Of a DNA stretch of 64,000 nucleotides, positions 11,371-22,319 are shown in pieces. Below the pieces are notes generated by a model that did not search any database, had not been told where the DNA came from, and saw only the letters and a list, made by a program, of their open reading frames with translations. The stretch's first letter is position 1, and each line of letters starts with the position of its first letter. This stretch comes from Ceratotherium simum simum. Lineage: Eukaryota > Chordata > Mammalia > Perissodactyla > Rhinocerotidae. The stretch lies in the NCBI RefSeq assembly GCF_000283155.1, contig NW_004454193.1, forward strand, positions 11,499,561 to 11,563,560. The letters run 5' to 3'. Made by a program: the position numbers and the translations under genes.

Positions 11371-13400
11371 TATTTGTTTCTTTCTTTTTTTGTTATGTGC
11401 CCCAAGGTTTGGGGAAACATACCTTAGAATGCCTCCTATTTTGACCTCCACTACCCCCTCCTCACATACTTCATAATTAGACAGCGTTGTCTTTGACAGT
11501 GTTGCCACTTGACCAAAAATCTGTTGTTGAGAACATTCCCCAAAAGGTAAGTTGGCTCCAAGTCAAGTCAGCAAAGGTGATTGTCTCCCAAGATCCTTAA
11601 TACTAGTTAAGTCTTGAACCGTATCATTGAGAGGGTGAGGCAAAGAGAAGACCAATTTAATCCAAAGAGAGACCTGTTGAGCATCCAATTATGAGTGGCC
11701 ATAATTGCAATTTTCCAAGGCCAGATACACATTAAGGGCTTATTTGTCTAGATCAAAGACTCTGAAATCCTTATGGGAGATGGCTTTGCTTCTGGTGCTT
11801 ATTAGGAAAGGTTATCTGTTCATTCTCTGAGTTCCAGAACTGTGCTTCATGCCATCTCAAATGGCATATATTCTAGCTAAGAGCAAAATGCAGCATAAAC
11901 AGATAGAATGTGCCCAGGTTCAGTATTTGGGGTAGGGCAAGCATGGAATTGGACATGTTAGATACACCTGGAAATTTTTGACCAGAACCTAATATTACAT
12001 CTGATTTCTGAAGGCAAAGGTAAGAGACAAGTGGCAAGAATTAAATCAATCAAGCAGTGTTAGAAAATGTGTATGTGTGATGGCTATAGTTTAAAATGAA
12101 TGAACGAGATGTACTAGTGGATTGCAAACTAGAGGGAAGAAGAAATTTTCTTCTAATCCCTCCAAATGATTGTCCAGTCTCATACTCAACATTTTTAGGC
12201 AGAAAAATTGGCAATTAAAACAAAATGAAAGAAAATCCATAAATGTTAATAAGAAGCTCTTACTGGTAGATAGAAACTACCTTCATGGACCATGAGCCCA
12301 GCATTCCTGGTTCTTTCTTCCTCTTCCATTTGACAGCTTTTTAGAGACCCTACTGCATTCCCTCCCCCATCACCACCATCACTACCACCCTACACTCATA
12401 ATCCTCTCTCACCCAGGCTTCTTACCTCAAATTCGCTTAACCACTACACATATTATGACTTTAAGGTGTTTCCTCATTCTGGTCATATGCCTGTCTTTGT
12501 CCAGAAAAAGGATAGGCATGAAGTACTTGACTCTGCTACTTCTGGATATGGTTTCCTTAATTTTGCTGATTTTCAGTTCCATAAGAATAAACAATGCAGC
12601 AATTGCCTAACTTGGATATGAAAGTTGTTGGAGGGGATGATATGAGAGCCTGTGTATAAGGAGACTATAGAATATCTAAGATACAGCAAGAATGAAATAA
12701 TTGCTGGTTATTACTGTTACTGCTGGTGTTATTAGTAGCACAATATTAGTATCATTGTGTGACTATGACTGCTTCCCTTTTTAAACTGCAAGCTTCTTGG
12801 GGATGGAGCTTTGGTTTTCTTTATGCATGTCTTCCTCAGTACCTAATATAGGGTCTCAATATATAAGATGACCAAAAATTTTGGCAGCTTGGATGATAGT
12901 TAGAAAAGAAAGGCTAAATATGAGTTGACAATATAGAAAAAAAGGATGTTGGAAAGCTTCTCCAAGAAAATCTTGGGAGAGCAGTTAAGAAGGATAATGC
13001 CCCATTCTCAGCACAAACCCATCATTTAATTTTAATGTATAGTACATCAAGGTAAAGTAGACTTCATGGATTCTGGGACTGAAGCCACTGATTTAATGTT
13101 AGCACTCTGAGTTGTTATGTGGAACCAAGTTTAAATACTCCTGATTGGCTGTCCACCCTATATTCAGATTCACTGAGCATCTACACAGACTTCTCTTTTT
13201 TTGGAAGGAAAGCCCTGGCTGGAGGATGCAGGAAAAGTTATACATTGCCTATTGGGCAGCTGAGGAAAGTGTTACAATTTATAGTCACCCACAGGTCCCT
13301 TGAGCTGTTTAGGCAGAGACAGAAACCACACATAAGCAACTCTCCAAGCCAACACGCGGTGGTCCTTTTTATTGATAATTATCTCTTACATATCTGAATA
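11371..13400. other. Unique DNA with a short L2-like 3' end
   Basis: No gene recognised. Bases 12785-12875 (AACTGCAAGCTTCTTGGGGA, then TAATATAGGGTCTCAATA) look like the L2 3' end in sense. The plus frame at 13119-13397 has no supporting features. Confidence 0.45.
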
Positions 13401-14600
13401 AGCTTGGGCCCTTGAAGGTGTAGAAAATGCCCCGGAGGTATAGCTAGCAAAAATTAACACTCCGCTGCACATCCTAATTAGGATTTAATTAGGGAATTAA
13501 AAAAAATGCCAAGCACATGTTTTTAGCAAGTACATAATCACTGACTTATTGCTTGTAGGTTTTCTACATATTTTTCATTGTAAATATCCAATTATAATTG
13601 TCATTTAGGTCAGACTTGAAGAATTCAAAGTCTTATTCAAAATAATGAGAATTTGTTTCCTTAAGCATAATGTCTTCCAGTATAGTTTTTACGTCTTTTA
13701 ATTTACTATGTAGTCTACACAGTTCCCTCTCCTAGCATAGAATCTAGGTGGTGTTTTCCTCAAGACGTGATGTATTACTCTTGCACAAAGCCCCGCATCT
13801 TGTATTTACAACCAGTGCATAAGAAAAAAAACGTGACAACTGCATCTGTGTCCTCGTTCCTGAGAGATTTGTAACAAAGCATGACTGTAAAACAGGTCTC
13901 CTTTCCATAGTGAATGCTCTGTGTATGCCTCCAACTCTGACCAAACTTTTAGAGTGATTTATAGCAGATCTGTTTTGACCTGCTCCTGATAATATTCAAA
14001 TTGAAGTCACAGTTAGAAAAGAAAGTGATATGTGCCATGTGAGTTCCACTAAAGCTAAAGAAACTGTTCCAAGTTTGATTTGTGACCACTGTCATCAGCT
14101 TTTAAAAGCCACAGCTGATGGAGAATAATGCTTGATGTTGATTTCTTAATCACACTACCATTATGGAAATAATAGGTTGCCACAGTAATAATCATTACCC
14201 CCTTTCTGATGGTATTTCAGTGCCTTTTACAGCCACTTCTAATGACCATTGAACTGTTTGGTCTAATGAGTGAGAAAACTCCAACATCTTCATTCAAAGT
14301 CACTAATGATAATTGTCACCTATCACCCCATTCTCCAGGGCTCAGAAAGAATGTCCACTGAATCCCATTATCATCACTGCAGGTTCACATCCCAATCTTA
14401 CCAGACTCAAGTAATTAGGCTTAATTTATACCTGATCCCATGATGGCTGCAGTCATTTCTCTCAAATTCATGTTGTCTGTTGCGTCTGAATATCACTCAA
14501 TCTAGAAACATTTTTAAAGCTTATATTCAAAAAGTCATACATATGATTCGTGACAACTTTAATGTCAGTAACCAGTGAAAAATTTATAACTACATTAATT
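13401..14600. other. Repeat-free stretch with TAATTA-type palindrome
   Basis: I see no interspersed repeat across about 1.2 kb, unusual for this window. ATCCTAATTAGGAT at 13471-13484 is a perfect 14-bp palindrome, immediately followed by a second TTAATTAGGG core. Other AT-rich homeodomain-like cores (GTAATTAGGCTTAATT near 14411) occur later. Inference only: possible conserved non-coding DNA. Confidence 0.35.
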
Positions 14601-14604
14601 TTTA

Positions 14605-14838
14605 CAGTATGGAGTACTGGTTAAGAGGAAGGCATCTGAAATATAATAGACCTAGATTTGCAATCCTTGTATATCTCTTAATAGTTCTTATAACTCCAGG
14701 CAAGTAAGCTTCTCTAAGGCCCAGTGTTCTGCCTCTAAAATGGGAATAAGAATAATGCTTCCTTGATATGGTGGTTGTATTAAACCTAAAAATGGTAGCT
14801 ATTATTATATCATCATCATCATTATTACCATTATTATT
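14605..14838 (+). repeat. MIR SINE ending in ATT/ATC triplets
   Basis: AGTATGGAGTACTGGTTAAG, CTCCAGGCAAGTAAGCTTCT, TCTGCCTCTAAAATGGGAAT and GGTAGCTATTATTAT follow the MIR consensus order. The terminal ATT repeat has expanded to an ATC/ATT tract at about 14805-14838. Confidence 0.8.
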
Positions 14839-15950
14839 CCCACCTCATATGCGTCTCCTTTTTATAGACAACAAAAAGCCCCATACAGTTATCAGAATAA
14901 GTACATAATTTGGATTCTTTTGATGTGAAACCAATAATCCAGCCATGAACATGGAGTGGATTGTTTGGATCATTGCTGTGGGTCTATCTGTGAGCAGCAA
15001 CTGAATCTTTAAGCTTCTATTCTAAACATACCCGGCCTGAGTTAGAAGAGCTGACAAGTGTTTGAAAAACATGAATAAAAGGGGTAAAGGAGGAAAGCAG
15101 CTAATAAATAGAATACACACTAGGTATAAGGCACAGAGCTATGAATTTTCATTTACTCTTTCTTATTTATTTTCACGAAAAAATCATATGAAGGAGATAG
15201 CAATATTTCTATTTCAAAACTAAATAAACTAAACTTATAGAGGTAAAGTAAGTCGAATTTCAAAGAGCTAATAAGCAGTAGAAATGGTGTGGCTCATTCC
15301 AAGCCTTGATTTAAAGATACATGAGCTGTATGACCTTTTGAAGAATTCATGAAGTGCAATCTGGTTAAAGCATACACTTAGAGAATGAATCCACAGAATG
15401 TATGGAGGGAAGCAACAATAACATGTGCAGCATAAATTTACTGGTGTTGGAGACATCAGACACCAGGACGTTTCTTTGTGTACTTGTAAAGAGAAAAATA
15501 CAGTAATGTAAACACGGCATACAAAAGTAGGAAATTAATCTTTTGACCATATGGATATTGATCAGATTAGAATTTAAAACACTTGCCCATTTTTTTCATA
15601 TACATAACATAAAAAAGAAAAGGTGAATATTTTGGAAAATGGAATATGAAGACATAATGATGTGATAGGAGCTATGTCATGTTAGAGATTATCATGGCAA
15701 AATCTAGAAAGGAGACTGTTTAATTTTCATAATAGAAGGTTATTTCAGAGGGGCATAGATCTATCCTCAATACTCTGAAGTTAGAAACGCAAACACATTT
15801 TCAAATCACCTTCATAATTAAGATGATTTATTGTAAAATGTAATTCTCTCTTATTAAAAATATCAAGACTTGGCTAGGAAAAAATGATATGGTTTCCACC
15901 TCCACTCTGACAGTAATTCAACATTAATGTTGTTAATTATCATTTTATAG
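14839..15950. other. Unique AT-rich DNA, nothing recognised
   Basis: About 15125-15290 has an old L2/MIR flavour (TATAAGGCACAGAGCTATGA, then a GAGGTAAAGTAAG motif) but is too weak to call. No coding evidence. Confidence 0.4.
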
Positions 15951-15954
15951 TTAT

Positions 15955-16435
15955 AGATGATTGCAAAAATGGCCACAATATTTTACCTTCTCCTGTCAAG
16001 AGATGACCCTATTTCGCCACCCCTTAAATATGGCTGACCTTGTGATATCCTAATCATGTGAGAATTCTAAGCCCAGGCCTCAAGAGACCTTGAGGTCTCT
16101 TGAGCATCCACTCGAGCTTCATTTGGACTCTTCTGACTTCCATGTGAACAAGCCAAGGCAAGCCTGCAAGGAGATGAGAGATCAAATGGAGAGAGCATCC
16201 TGTTCCAGGTATATCATAAGACCATCCAGCCCCAGGCCACCCACCAAGTGACCACAAATGCAAAAACCTTAGCTAGTATCAGCTAAGCCAGGCTCAAACC
16301 TGAAGAAATTCTCAGCCTAAATTGGTGATCCACAAATCATAAGCTAAATAAATATTGTTATTTTAACTTACTATGTTTTGGGGTGGTTTGTTATGCAGCA
16401 AATGCTAACTGATAAAAATTAGTTCAAACTATTCC
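15955..16435 (+). mobile_element. MLT1-type MaLR solo LTR (ancient)
   Basis: The 3' end (AAGCTAAATAAATATTGTTA, TTTTGGGGTGGTTTGTTATG, CAGCAAATGCTAACTGATA) is diagnostic for MLT1-like LTRs. Upstream GAGATGACCCTATTT, TTGTGATATCCTAATC and CCATGTGAACAAGCC are consistent. An inverted AGAGACCTTGAGGTCTCT hairpin lies at 16083-16100. Non-coding. Confidence 0.75.
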
Positions 16436-16529
16436 AATGTGCTGGTGTTATGAAATGCTTCCAAAAATACAATAATATTTTAATATTTTGAGACACTTTA
16501 GGAACTCTTTACAACTTTCCTACAGAAAT

Positions 16530-16795
16530 ATTTTTGTTTAATTTTTGAGTAGGAAATGCATACATATGATTCAAAATTCAAAGTTACAAAAGTATATAAA
16601 ATAAAATTCTCCTTCTTCTGTCTATTCCCCATATATTCAGTTTTCTTACTCAATAGAAATTATATTATTGGCTTCTAAGTATACTTCCAAGGATATTTTA
16701 AACTTATAAAACATATGTGTTCTTTGTGATACACATCTTCTGCATCCATCTTCTTATAGATATCTTCTAAGCTAACTCCCTCATCATTTTCAAGT
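16530..16795 (-). repeat. Old L1-type 3' fragment, antisense (tentative)
   Basis: Order TTTTTGAGTAGGAAATGCAT, ACATATGATTCAAAATTCAA, AGTTACAAAAGTATATAAA resembles a frequent antisense old-L1 3' UTR segment. It directly precedes the clearer L1 3' region. Confidence 0.4.
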
Positions 16796-16809
16796 CATGT
16801 CTCATATAT

Positions 16810-17317
16810 TACTTTCTTTTTAATTTATACTTTATCTTCTTAGAGCAGTTTTAGGTTTATGGCAAAATCAAGAGGAAGAAACAGAAATTTCCCAAATACT
16901 CCCTGTCACCACACATTTGTAGCCTTCCACATTGTCAACATCCCTCATGAGAGGGGCACATTTGTTACAATTGATGAACCTACACTTACACATTATAATC
17001 ATCCAAAGTCCATAGTTTATATTATGCTTCACTCGGTGTTGTGCATTCTATGAGTTTGGACAAATGTGTAATGACATATATCCATCATCGTCGTATCATA
17101 CAGAGTATTTTCACTGCCTTAAAGATTCTCTGTGCTCTACCTATTCATCCCTCCCCTACTCCCCAACCTTTTGCAACCACTCATCTTTTTACCATCTTCA
17201 TAATTTTGCCTTTTCCAGAATGTCATAATGTTGGAATAATACAGTATATAGCCTTTTCAGATTGGTTTCTTTCACTTAGTAACATGCATTTAATGTTCCT
17301 CCGTGGCTTTCATGGCT
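16810..17317 (-). repeat. L1 3' UTR (old L1M type), antisense, left part
   Basis: AGAGCAGTTTTAGGTTTATG, GGCAAAATCAAGAGGAAG, CATTTGTTACAATTGATGAA, CATTATAATCATCCAAAGTC and TTTTGCCTTTTCCAGAATG form the usual reverse-complement order of an old mammalian L1 3' UTR. The element continues beyond the ERE at 17318-17693. The plus frames here are accidental. Confidence 0.8.
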
Positions 17318-17347
17318 CAATAGCTAACTTATTTTATTTATTTATTT

Positions 17348-17390
<43 letters not shown>

Positions 17391-17693
17391 TTTTATGAGG
17401 AAAATCAGCCTTGAGCTAACATCCATGCTAATCTTCCTCTTTTTGCTGAGGAAGACCAGCCCTGAGCTAACATCTATTACCAATCTTCCTCCTTTTTCCC
17501 CCCAAAGCCCCAGTAGATAGTTGTATGTCATAGTTGCACATCCTTCTAGTTGCTGTATGTGGGACGCCGCCTCAGCATGGCAGGAAAAGCGGTATGTCGG
17601 TGTGCGCCTAGGATCCGAACCCGGGCTGCCAGCAGTGGGGCACGCACACTTAACCACTAAGCCATGGGGCCGGCCCAATAGCTAACTTATTTT
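17318..17693 (-). mobile_element. ERE SINE, antisense, inserted in L1; (ATTT)n tail
   Basis: The inverted tail is an (ATTT)n run at 17331-17395. The body carries the CCCCAGTAGATAGTTGTATG module also seen in the EREs at 49.9 and 59.3 kb, and ends GGGGCCGGCCC. CAATAGCTAACTTATTTT at 17318-17335 and 17676-17693 is an exact 18-bp TSD; removing one copy and the SINE makes the L1 contiguous. Confidence 0.96.
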
Positions 17694-19020
17694 TGGCATT
17701 GCCTAATATTCCATTGTCTGGGTGTACCATAGTTTATTTATCCACTCATGTACTGAACAACACCTTGGTTGCTTCCAAATTTTGGCAGTTAGGAATAAAG
17801 CTATTATGAACATCCATGTGCAAGTTTTTGTGTGGACATAAGTTTTCAACAATTTTGGATAAATACCAAGGAGCAAAATTGCTGGATCGTATGGTAAAAG
17901 TATGTTTAGTTTTGTAAAAAATAAAAACCGTCAGATTGTCTTGCAAAGTGACTGTATTGTTTTGCATTCCCACAATGTATGAAAGTTTCTGTTGCTCCAC
18001 ATCCTTGCCAGCATTTGGTGTTAGTGTTCTGGATTTTGGCTATTCTAACAAGTGGATGGTATCTCATTGTTGTTTTAATTTGCATTTCTCTAATGACATA
18101 GCATGTGAAGTATCTTTTCACATGCTTATTTGCCAGTTGTATAGCTTCTTTGGTGAGGTGTCTTTCAAGGTCTTTGACCTATTTTTTACTCAATTTGTAT
18201 TCTTATTGTTGAATTTTAAGAGTTATTTGTATATTTTGGATAACAGTACTTTTTCAGATATGTCTTTTGCAAATATTTTCTCCCAGTCTGTGGCTTCTCT
18301 TCTCATCTCCTGACATTATTTTTCACAGAACAGAAAATTTTAATTTTAATAAAGTCTAGCTTATCAATTATTTCTTTCATGGGTCATGCTTTGTTACTGT
18401 ATCTTAAAAATCACCACCATACTCAAGGTCATCTAGGTTTCCTCCCATGTTATCTTCTAGGAGTTTTATAGTTTTGTATTTTACATGTAAATCTGTGATA
18501 CATTTGAGTTAATTTTTGTAAAGAGTGTAAGATCTGTGTCTAGATTCATTTTTTGCATGTGATTGTCTAGTTGGTCCAGTGCTATTTGTTGAAGAGACTA
18601 TCTTTGCTCCATTGTATTGCTTTTGCTCCTTTGTCAAAGATCAGTTGGCTCTATTTATGTGGGTCTATTTCTGGGCTCTCTATTCTGTTCCATTGATCTC
18701 TTTGTCTATTCTTTCACCAATATTGCACTATCTTGACTATTGTTGCTTTATTGTATGTCTTGAGGTTGGGTAGTGTCAGTGTACAACTTTGTTCTTCTAT
18801 AAATATGTGTTGACTATTCTGGATCTTTTACCACTCCATATAAACTTTAGAATCAGTTTGTCAGTATCCACAAAATAACTTGCTTGGATTTGATTGAGAT
18901 TGCATTAAATCTATAGATCTAGTTGAGAAGAACTGACATCTTGACAATATTGGGTCTTCCTATCCATGAACATGGAATATCTCCGCATTTATTTAGGTCT
19001 TCTTTGATTTTTTTCATAAT
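17694..19020 (-). repeat. L1 3' part (ORF2 C-terminus region), antisense, right part
   Basis: The plus strand reads the reverse complement of L1: CCATTGTCTGGGTGTACCAT, GCAAAATTGCTGGATCGTAT, GATCAGTTGGCTCTATTTAT, TTCCATTGATCTCTTTGTC. A minus-strand frame at 17906-18121 keeps the L1 ORF2 C-terminal signature WQGCGATETFIHCGN. It is truncated at about 19020 and riddled with stops, so non-functional. Confidence 0.88.
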
Positions 19021-19344
19021 ATTTACTGAATGTAAGGTAATGTTTCTTGGTGTTATGAGGAATAAAATTATTAAACAGACATTGTCTTTGCTCTCAAATT
19101 GACTAAAGACTGATGGAGGTGATAGAGAGGTATATCATAAAATGCTTCCACATACTAGATTATTGATTAATTGTTGAAACAAAGCTGCTAAAAAGGATTT
19201 ACACTAACTTAATGAATTAGAATATTAGTTGCATAAATGAATGAAAGCCTACGCACTTACTCTGAACCTGATACCAAGGGATAATTTTGTTTTTTTTTAA
19301 TGAAGTTTTCCTTAAGAGATTTTTCTCAACTTCAAGATGTGGTC

Positions 19345-19620
19345 ATTCATTTAACAAACACTGATTGAGCACCTACTATGTGCAAGAAATATACAAGGTG
19401 CTTGAAGTATACCTAAATAAGGCACGAAATTACCCCTTTCCTCATGGAACTTATGAGGACAGAGGCAAATATTAACTATGATAAATAAATAACACACATA
19501 GTAAATTAGAAAGTGATATGTGCTATAAAAAAATTAAAGCTACTAAGGAGGATCAGGTTGTTCTGGGAGTTAGGTTGCAAATTAAATAGGGAGATTAGGA
19601 TAGACTTCATTGAAAATGTA
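19345..19620 (-). repeat. L2 fragment, antisense, left of an L1 insertion
   Basis: TGATTGAGCACCTACTATGT, CCTCATGGAACTTATGAGG, AATAAATAACACACATAG and GTGATATGTGCTATAAA are the reverse complement of the L2 3' end (sense ACATAGTAGGTGCTCAAT). It appears to continue at about 20800 after an inserted L1. A related weaker piece lies at 19022-19150. Confidence 0.7.
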
Positions 19621-20790
19621 ATATCTATAGCCAGGCTAACTAAGAAAAAAGACAGAGGACATAAATCACTAATATCAGAAACGGAAGAGGTGGCATCACT
19701 ACCAAACCTATGGACATTAGAAGGACAATAAAGGAATAATATAAACAACTCTTTGCCCAAAGATTTAATAAACTAGATGAAATAGGCTTATAAATATTAA
19801 AGAAATTGTATCAATTATTAATAAGCCCCCCAAAACAGAAAGCACCAGACTCAGATGGATTCACCGATGAATTATACTAAACATTTAAGGAAGAAATTAT
19901 ACCAATTCTCTACAATCTCTTTCAGAGGATAGAAGCAAAATGAATACTTCTTAACTCATTCTATGAAGTCAGCATTACTGTAATACCAAAACAAGACAAA
20001 GACATTATAAGAAAAGAAAACTACATACCAATATCTCTCATGAACATAGATGTAAAAATCTTGAATAGAGGGCCAGCCCAGTGGCATAGTAGTTAAGTTC
20101 ACGCACTCTGCTTCAGCAGCCCAGGGTTCACTGTTTCGGATCCCAGGTGTGGACATACACACTGCTCATCAAGCTACGCTGCGCAGCATCCCACATACCA
20201 AGTAGAGGAAGACTGGCACAGATGTTAGCTCGGGGACCATCTTCCTCACCAAAAAAAAAAAAAAAAATCCTCAATAAAATATTAGCAAATCGAATCCAAC
20301 AATGTATAAAAAGAATTATATATTATGACCAAGTGGGATTTATCCCAGGTGTGCAAGGCTTATTCAACATTCAAAACTCAATTAATCTAATCCATCACAT
20401 CAACAGGTTAAAAAAATCACATGATCATATCAATAGACGCAAAAAAGCATTTGATAAAATCTGTTCATGATAAAACCTCTCAGTAACCTAGTGATAGAGG
20501 GGAACTTCCTCAACTTGATAAAAAAATAACCACAGAAAAACCTTACAGCTAACAACATACTTAATGTGAGAAACTTGAAGCTTTCCCTCTAAGATCAAAT
20601 ACAAGGCAAAGATATCCTCTTTCATCACTCCTTTTCCAGATTATACTGGAAGTTCTAGCTAAGGCAACAGGGAAGAAAGGAAAATACATGTTATTGTTAT
20701 TAGAAAGGAAGAAATAAAACTATCTTTATAGATGATGTGATTGTCTACTTAGAAAATAAAAATGAATGAATGAATTAAAGAATTAGAAAA
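19621..20790 (+). repeat. L1 ORF2 fragment, sense, interrupted by an ERE
   Basis: A frame at 19621-19731 resembles the L1 ORF2 linker (TKKKDRGHKSLISE). After the ERE, a frame encodes reverse-transcriptase palm sequence, including [12 protein letters not shown] and HHINRLK (about 20320-20410). Stops and frameshifts break both. It lacks 5' and 3' ends, and its flanks are two halves of an L2, so it appears to be a truncated insertion. Non-functional. Confidence 0.85.
20056..20276 (+). mobile_element. ERE SINE inside the L1 fragment
   Basis: Body from GGCCAGCCCAGTGGCATAG (20071) to CTTCCTCACC and a 17-base A tail. The flanks AAAATCTTGAATA and AAAATCCTCAATA are an imperfect TSD (11 of 13). The SINE splits the L1 reverse-transcriptase frame between the ISLMN-like and ILANRIQ-like motifs, so it is younger than the L1. 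Confidence 0.92.
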
Positions 20791-20799
20791 AGGTAAGTA

Positions 20800-21060
20800 T
20801 CGTTAAGAGTGGCATAGACAAATTGCTCATGATTTAGTAGAAAGAATAATTACTTTCTATTGGAATAACAGGGAAGATTTCCTAGAAGAGAGGGTACTTG
20901 ATTTGTGCTTTGAAGGATCTATACAACCTAGGTTAAGAGGCAGATAAGCTAGCTGTTGAGCAAAGAAACTGTGGTCATAAAGAACAAGGCACATACAAAG
21001 AGGAAGCTGCTAAAGGTGGACCATAGATGGCCCTGAAAACTAATTTAATATGTCAATCTG
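20800..21060 (-). repeat. L2-like fragment, antisense, right of the L1 insertion
   Basis: CAGGGAAGATTTCCTAGAAG, GATTTGTGCTTTGAAGGAT, AGAACAAGGCACATACAAAG and GATGGCCCTGAAAAC match the reverse-complement order of the L2 3' portion. This fits the other half of the L2 at 19345-19620. Confidence 0.5.
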
Positions 21061-21838
21061 ATGAATGTTTTTCCACGTGTGCTTTTTGTGAGGTACAGTG
21101 CTCAGCAAGACACTTAGAGTATGGCTAATTAACATTTCATTGTGTTGATGAAAGTGATCTTCATTGCTTTACGGATATATTTTCACCCCACGATGGTATA
21201 TCTTTTGTTTTTAAGGTCTTCCTTTATTGGAGAAATGTAATATATAAATACATATTATATGATACTGATTTTTTTGAAGTGAGTATTATTAATATGAGTG
21301 ACATAGTTTGATTTCAGAAAACAAAGATTTGTAAAGCTGACCAGTGGGAGTGCATTTGTGATATAAATAGACTCCAAAATATTATTCTCTGAGTGAAAAG
21401 AGTTATTTTTGCCCAGTGGTAAAGTGTAGATTCCATTTTTTTGGTTCCTGTTGGTAACCACATACAATGTTTTCAGTCCTGCTTCTAAAGGAAGAAAGTT
21501 GTTATTTTCCTACATTCAGAGAACATGCTGATCAAGCTGATGTTCAAGTACAACCCTCTTTATATTTGTGGTTGTAAGCTGGAGCGCTGGTTTCCAAGGA
21601 TGTGTGCAATACTTGCGAATGAAAGAAAGCAAATAAAATGAGGTCATAAAAAAGGATGAAAACTTTATCTCCAAAGGGTCTTGTTTCAAAGTTGGGATGG
21701 TTTTTCCACTAAGAGACATGTTTTCCATGATAGATTCTTCTAACACTCTAGTCTTTATTAGACAATTAGAACTGGAGGGGTCATTGGAAAATCACTGGTT
21801 GAGCATTCTTCATATGGAATAAAAGAAAAGAACAGTTC
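21061..21838. other. Unique DNA, nothing recognised
   Basis: No family resemblance or coding signal. The minus frames at 21255-21467 and 21516-21746 lack any domain character. Confidence 0.4.
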
Positions 21839-21841
21839 AAA

Positions 21842-22118
21842 AAAAATGACACATCGGGGGCCGGTCGATGGCGTAGCAAAGTGGACGCGCTCTGCCTCGC
21901 CGGCCCGAGGTTCGGACCCCGGGCAGGCACTGATGCACGACTAGTCAAGCCATGCTATGGTGGCGTCCCATATAAAGTAGAGGAAGATGGGCACAGATGT
22001 TAGCCCATTGCCAATCTTCCTCAGCAAAAAAAAAAGAAAGAAGAGGATTGGCATTGGATGTTAGCTCAGGGCTAATCTTCCTCACCAAAAAACAAACAAA
22101 CAAAAAGATGACACCTCA
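21842..22118 (+). mobile_element. ERE SINE, divergent head, imperfect TSD
   Basis: Starts GGGGGCCGGTCGATGGCGTA (21856), a head variant differing from neighbouring copies (GATGGCGTAG rather than GTGGCATAG). It ends CTTCCTCACC and an (AAAC)n tail. Flanks AAAAATGACACATC and AAAAGATGACACCTC fit an imperfect TSD. Probably a distinct ERE subfamily. Confidence 0.92.
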
Positions 22119-22319
22119 GAGAATATGTTAGTATTAGAGCTGGAAAAAGAAATAATAGAACATTATCTTTGAAGAATGAAGCAATTAACAGGAAATGAGA
22201 AGAAGGTACTTGTTCCATGGATGCCAGGCAAAAAGAATCTTGAGAAATTCTGAGGCTAAGTGTTTCAGGATTAAGATCATGAAAAGAATTTGGGTGCCAA
22301 ATATTTTAGGGGCAAACCA

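Noticed and set aside
17041..17520. A 159-codon plus-strand frame
   Set aside because: It runs through an antisense L1 3' UTR into the (ATTT)n tail and body of an ERE; not a gene.
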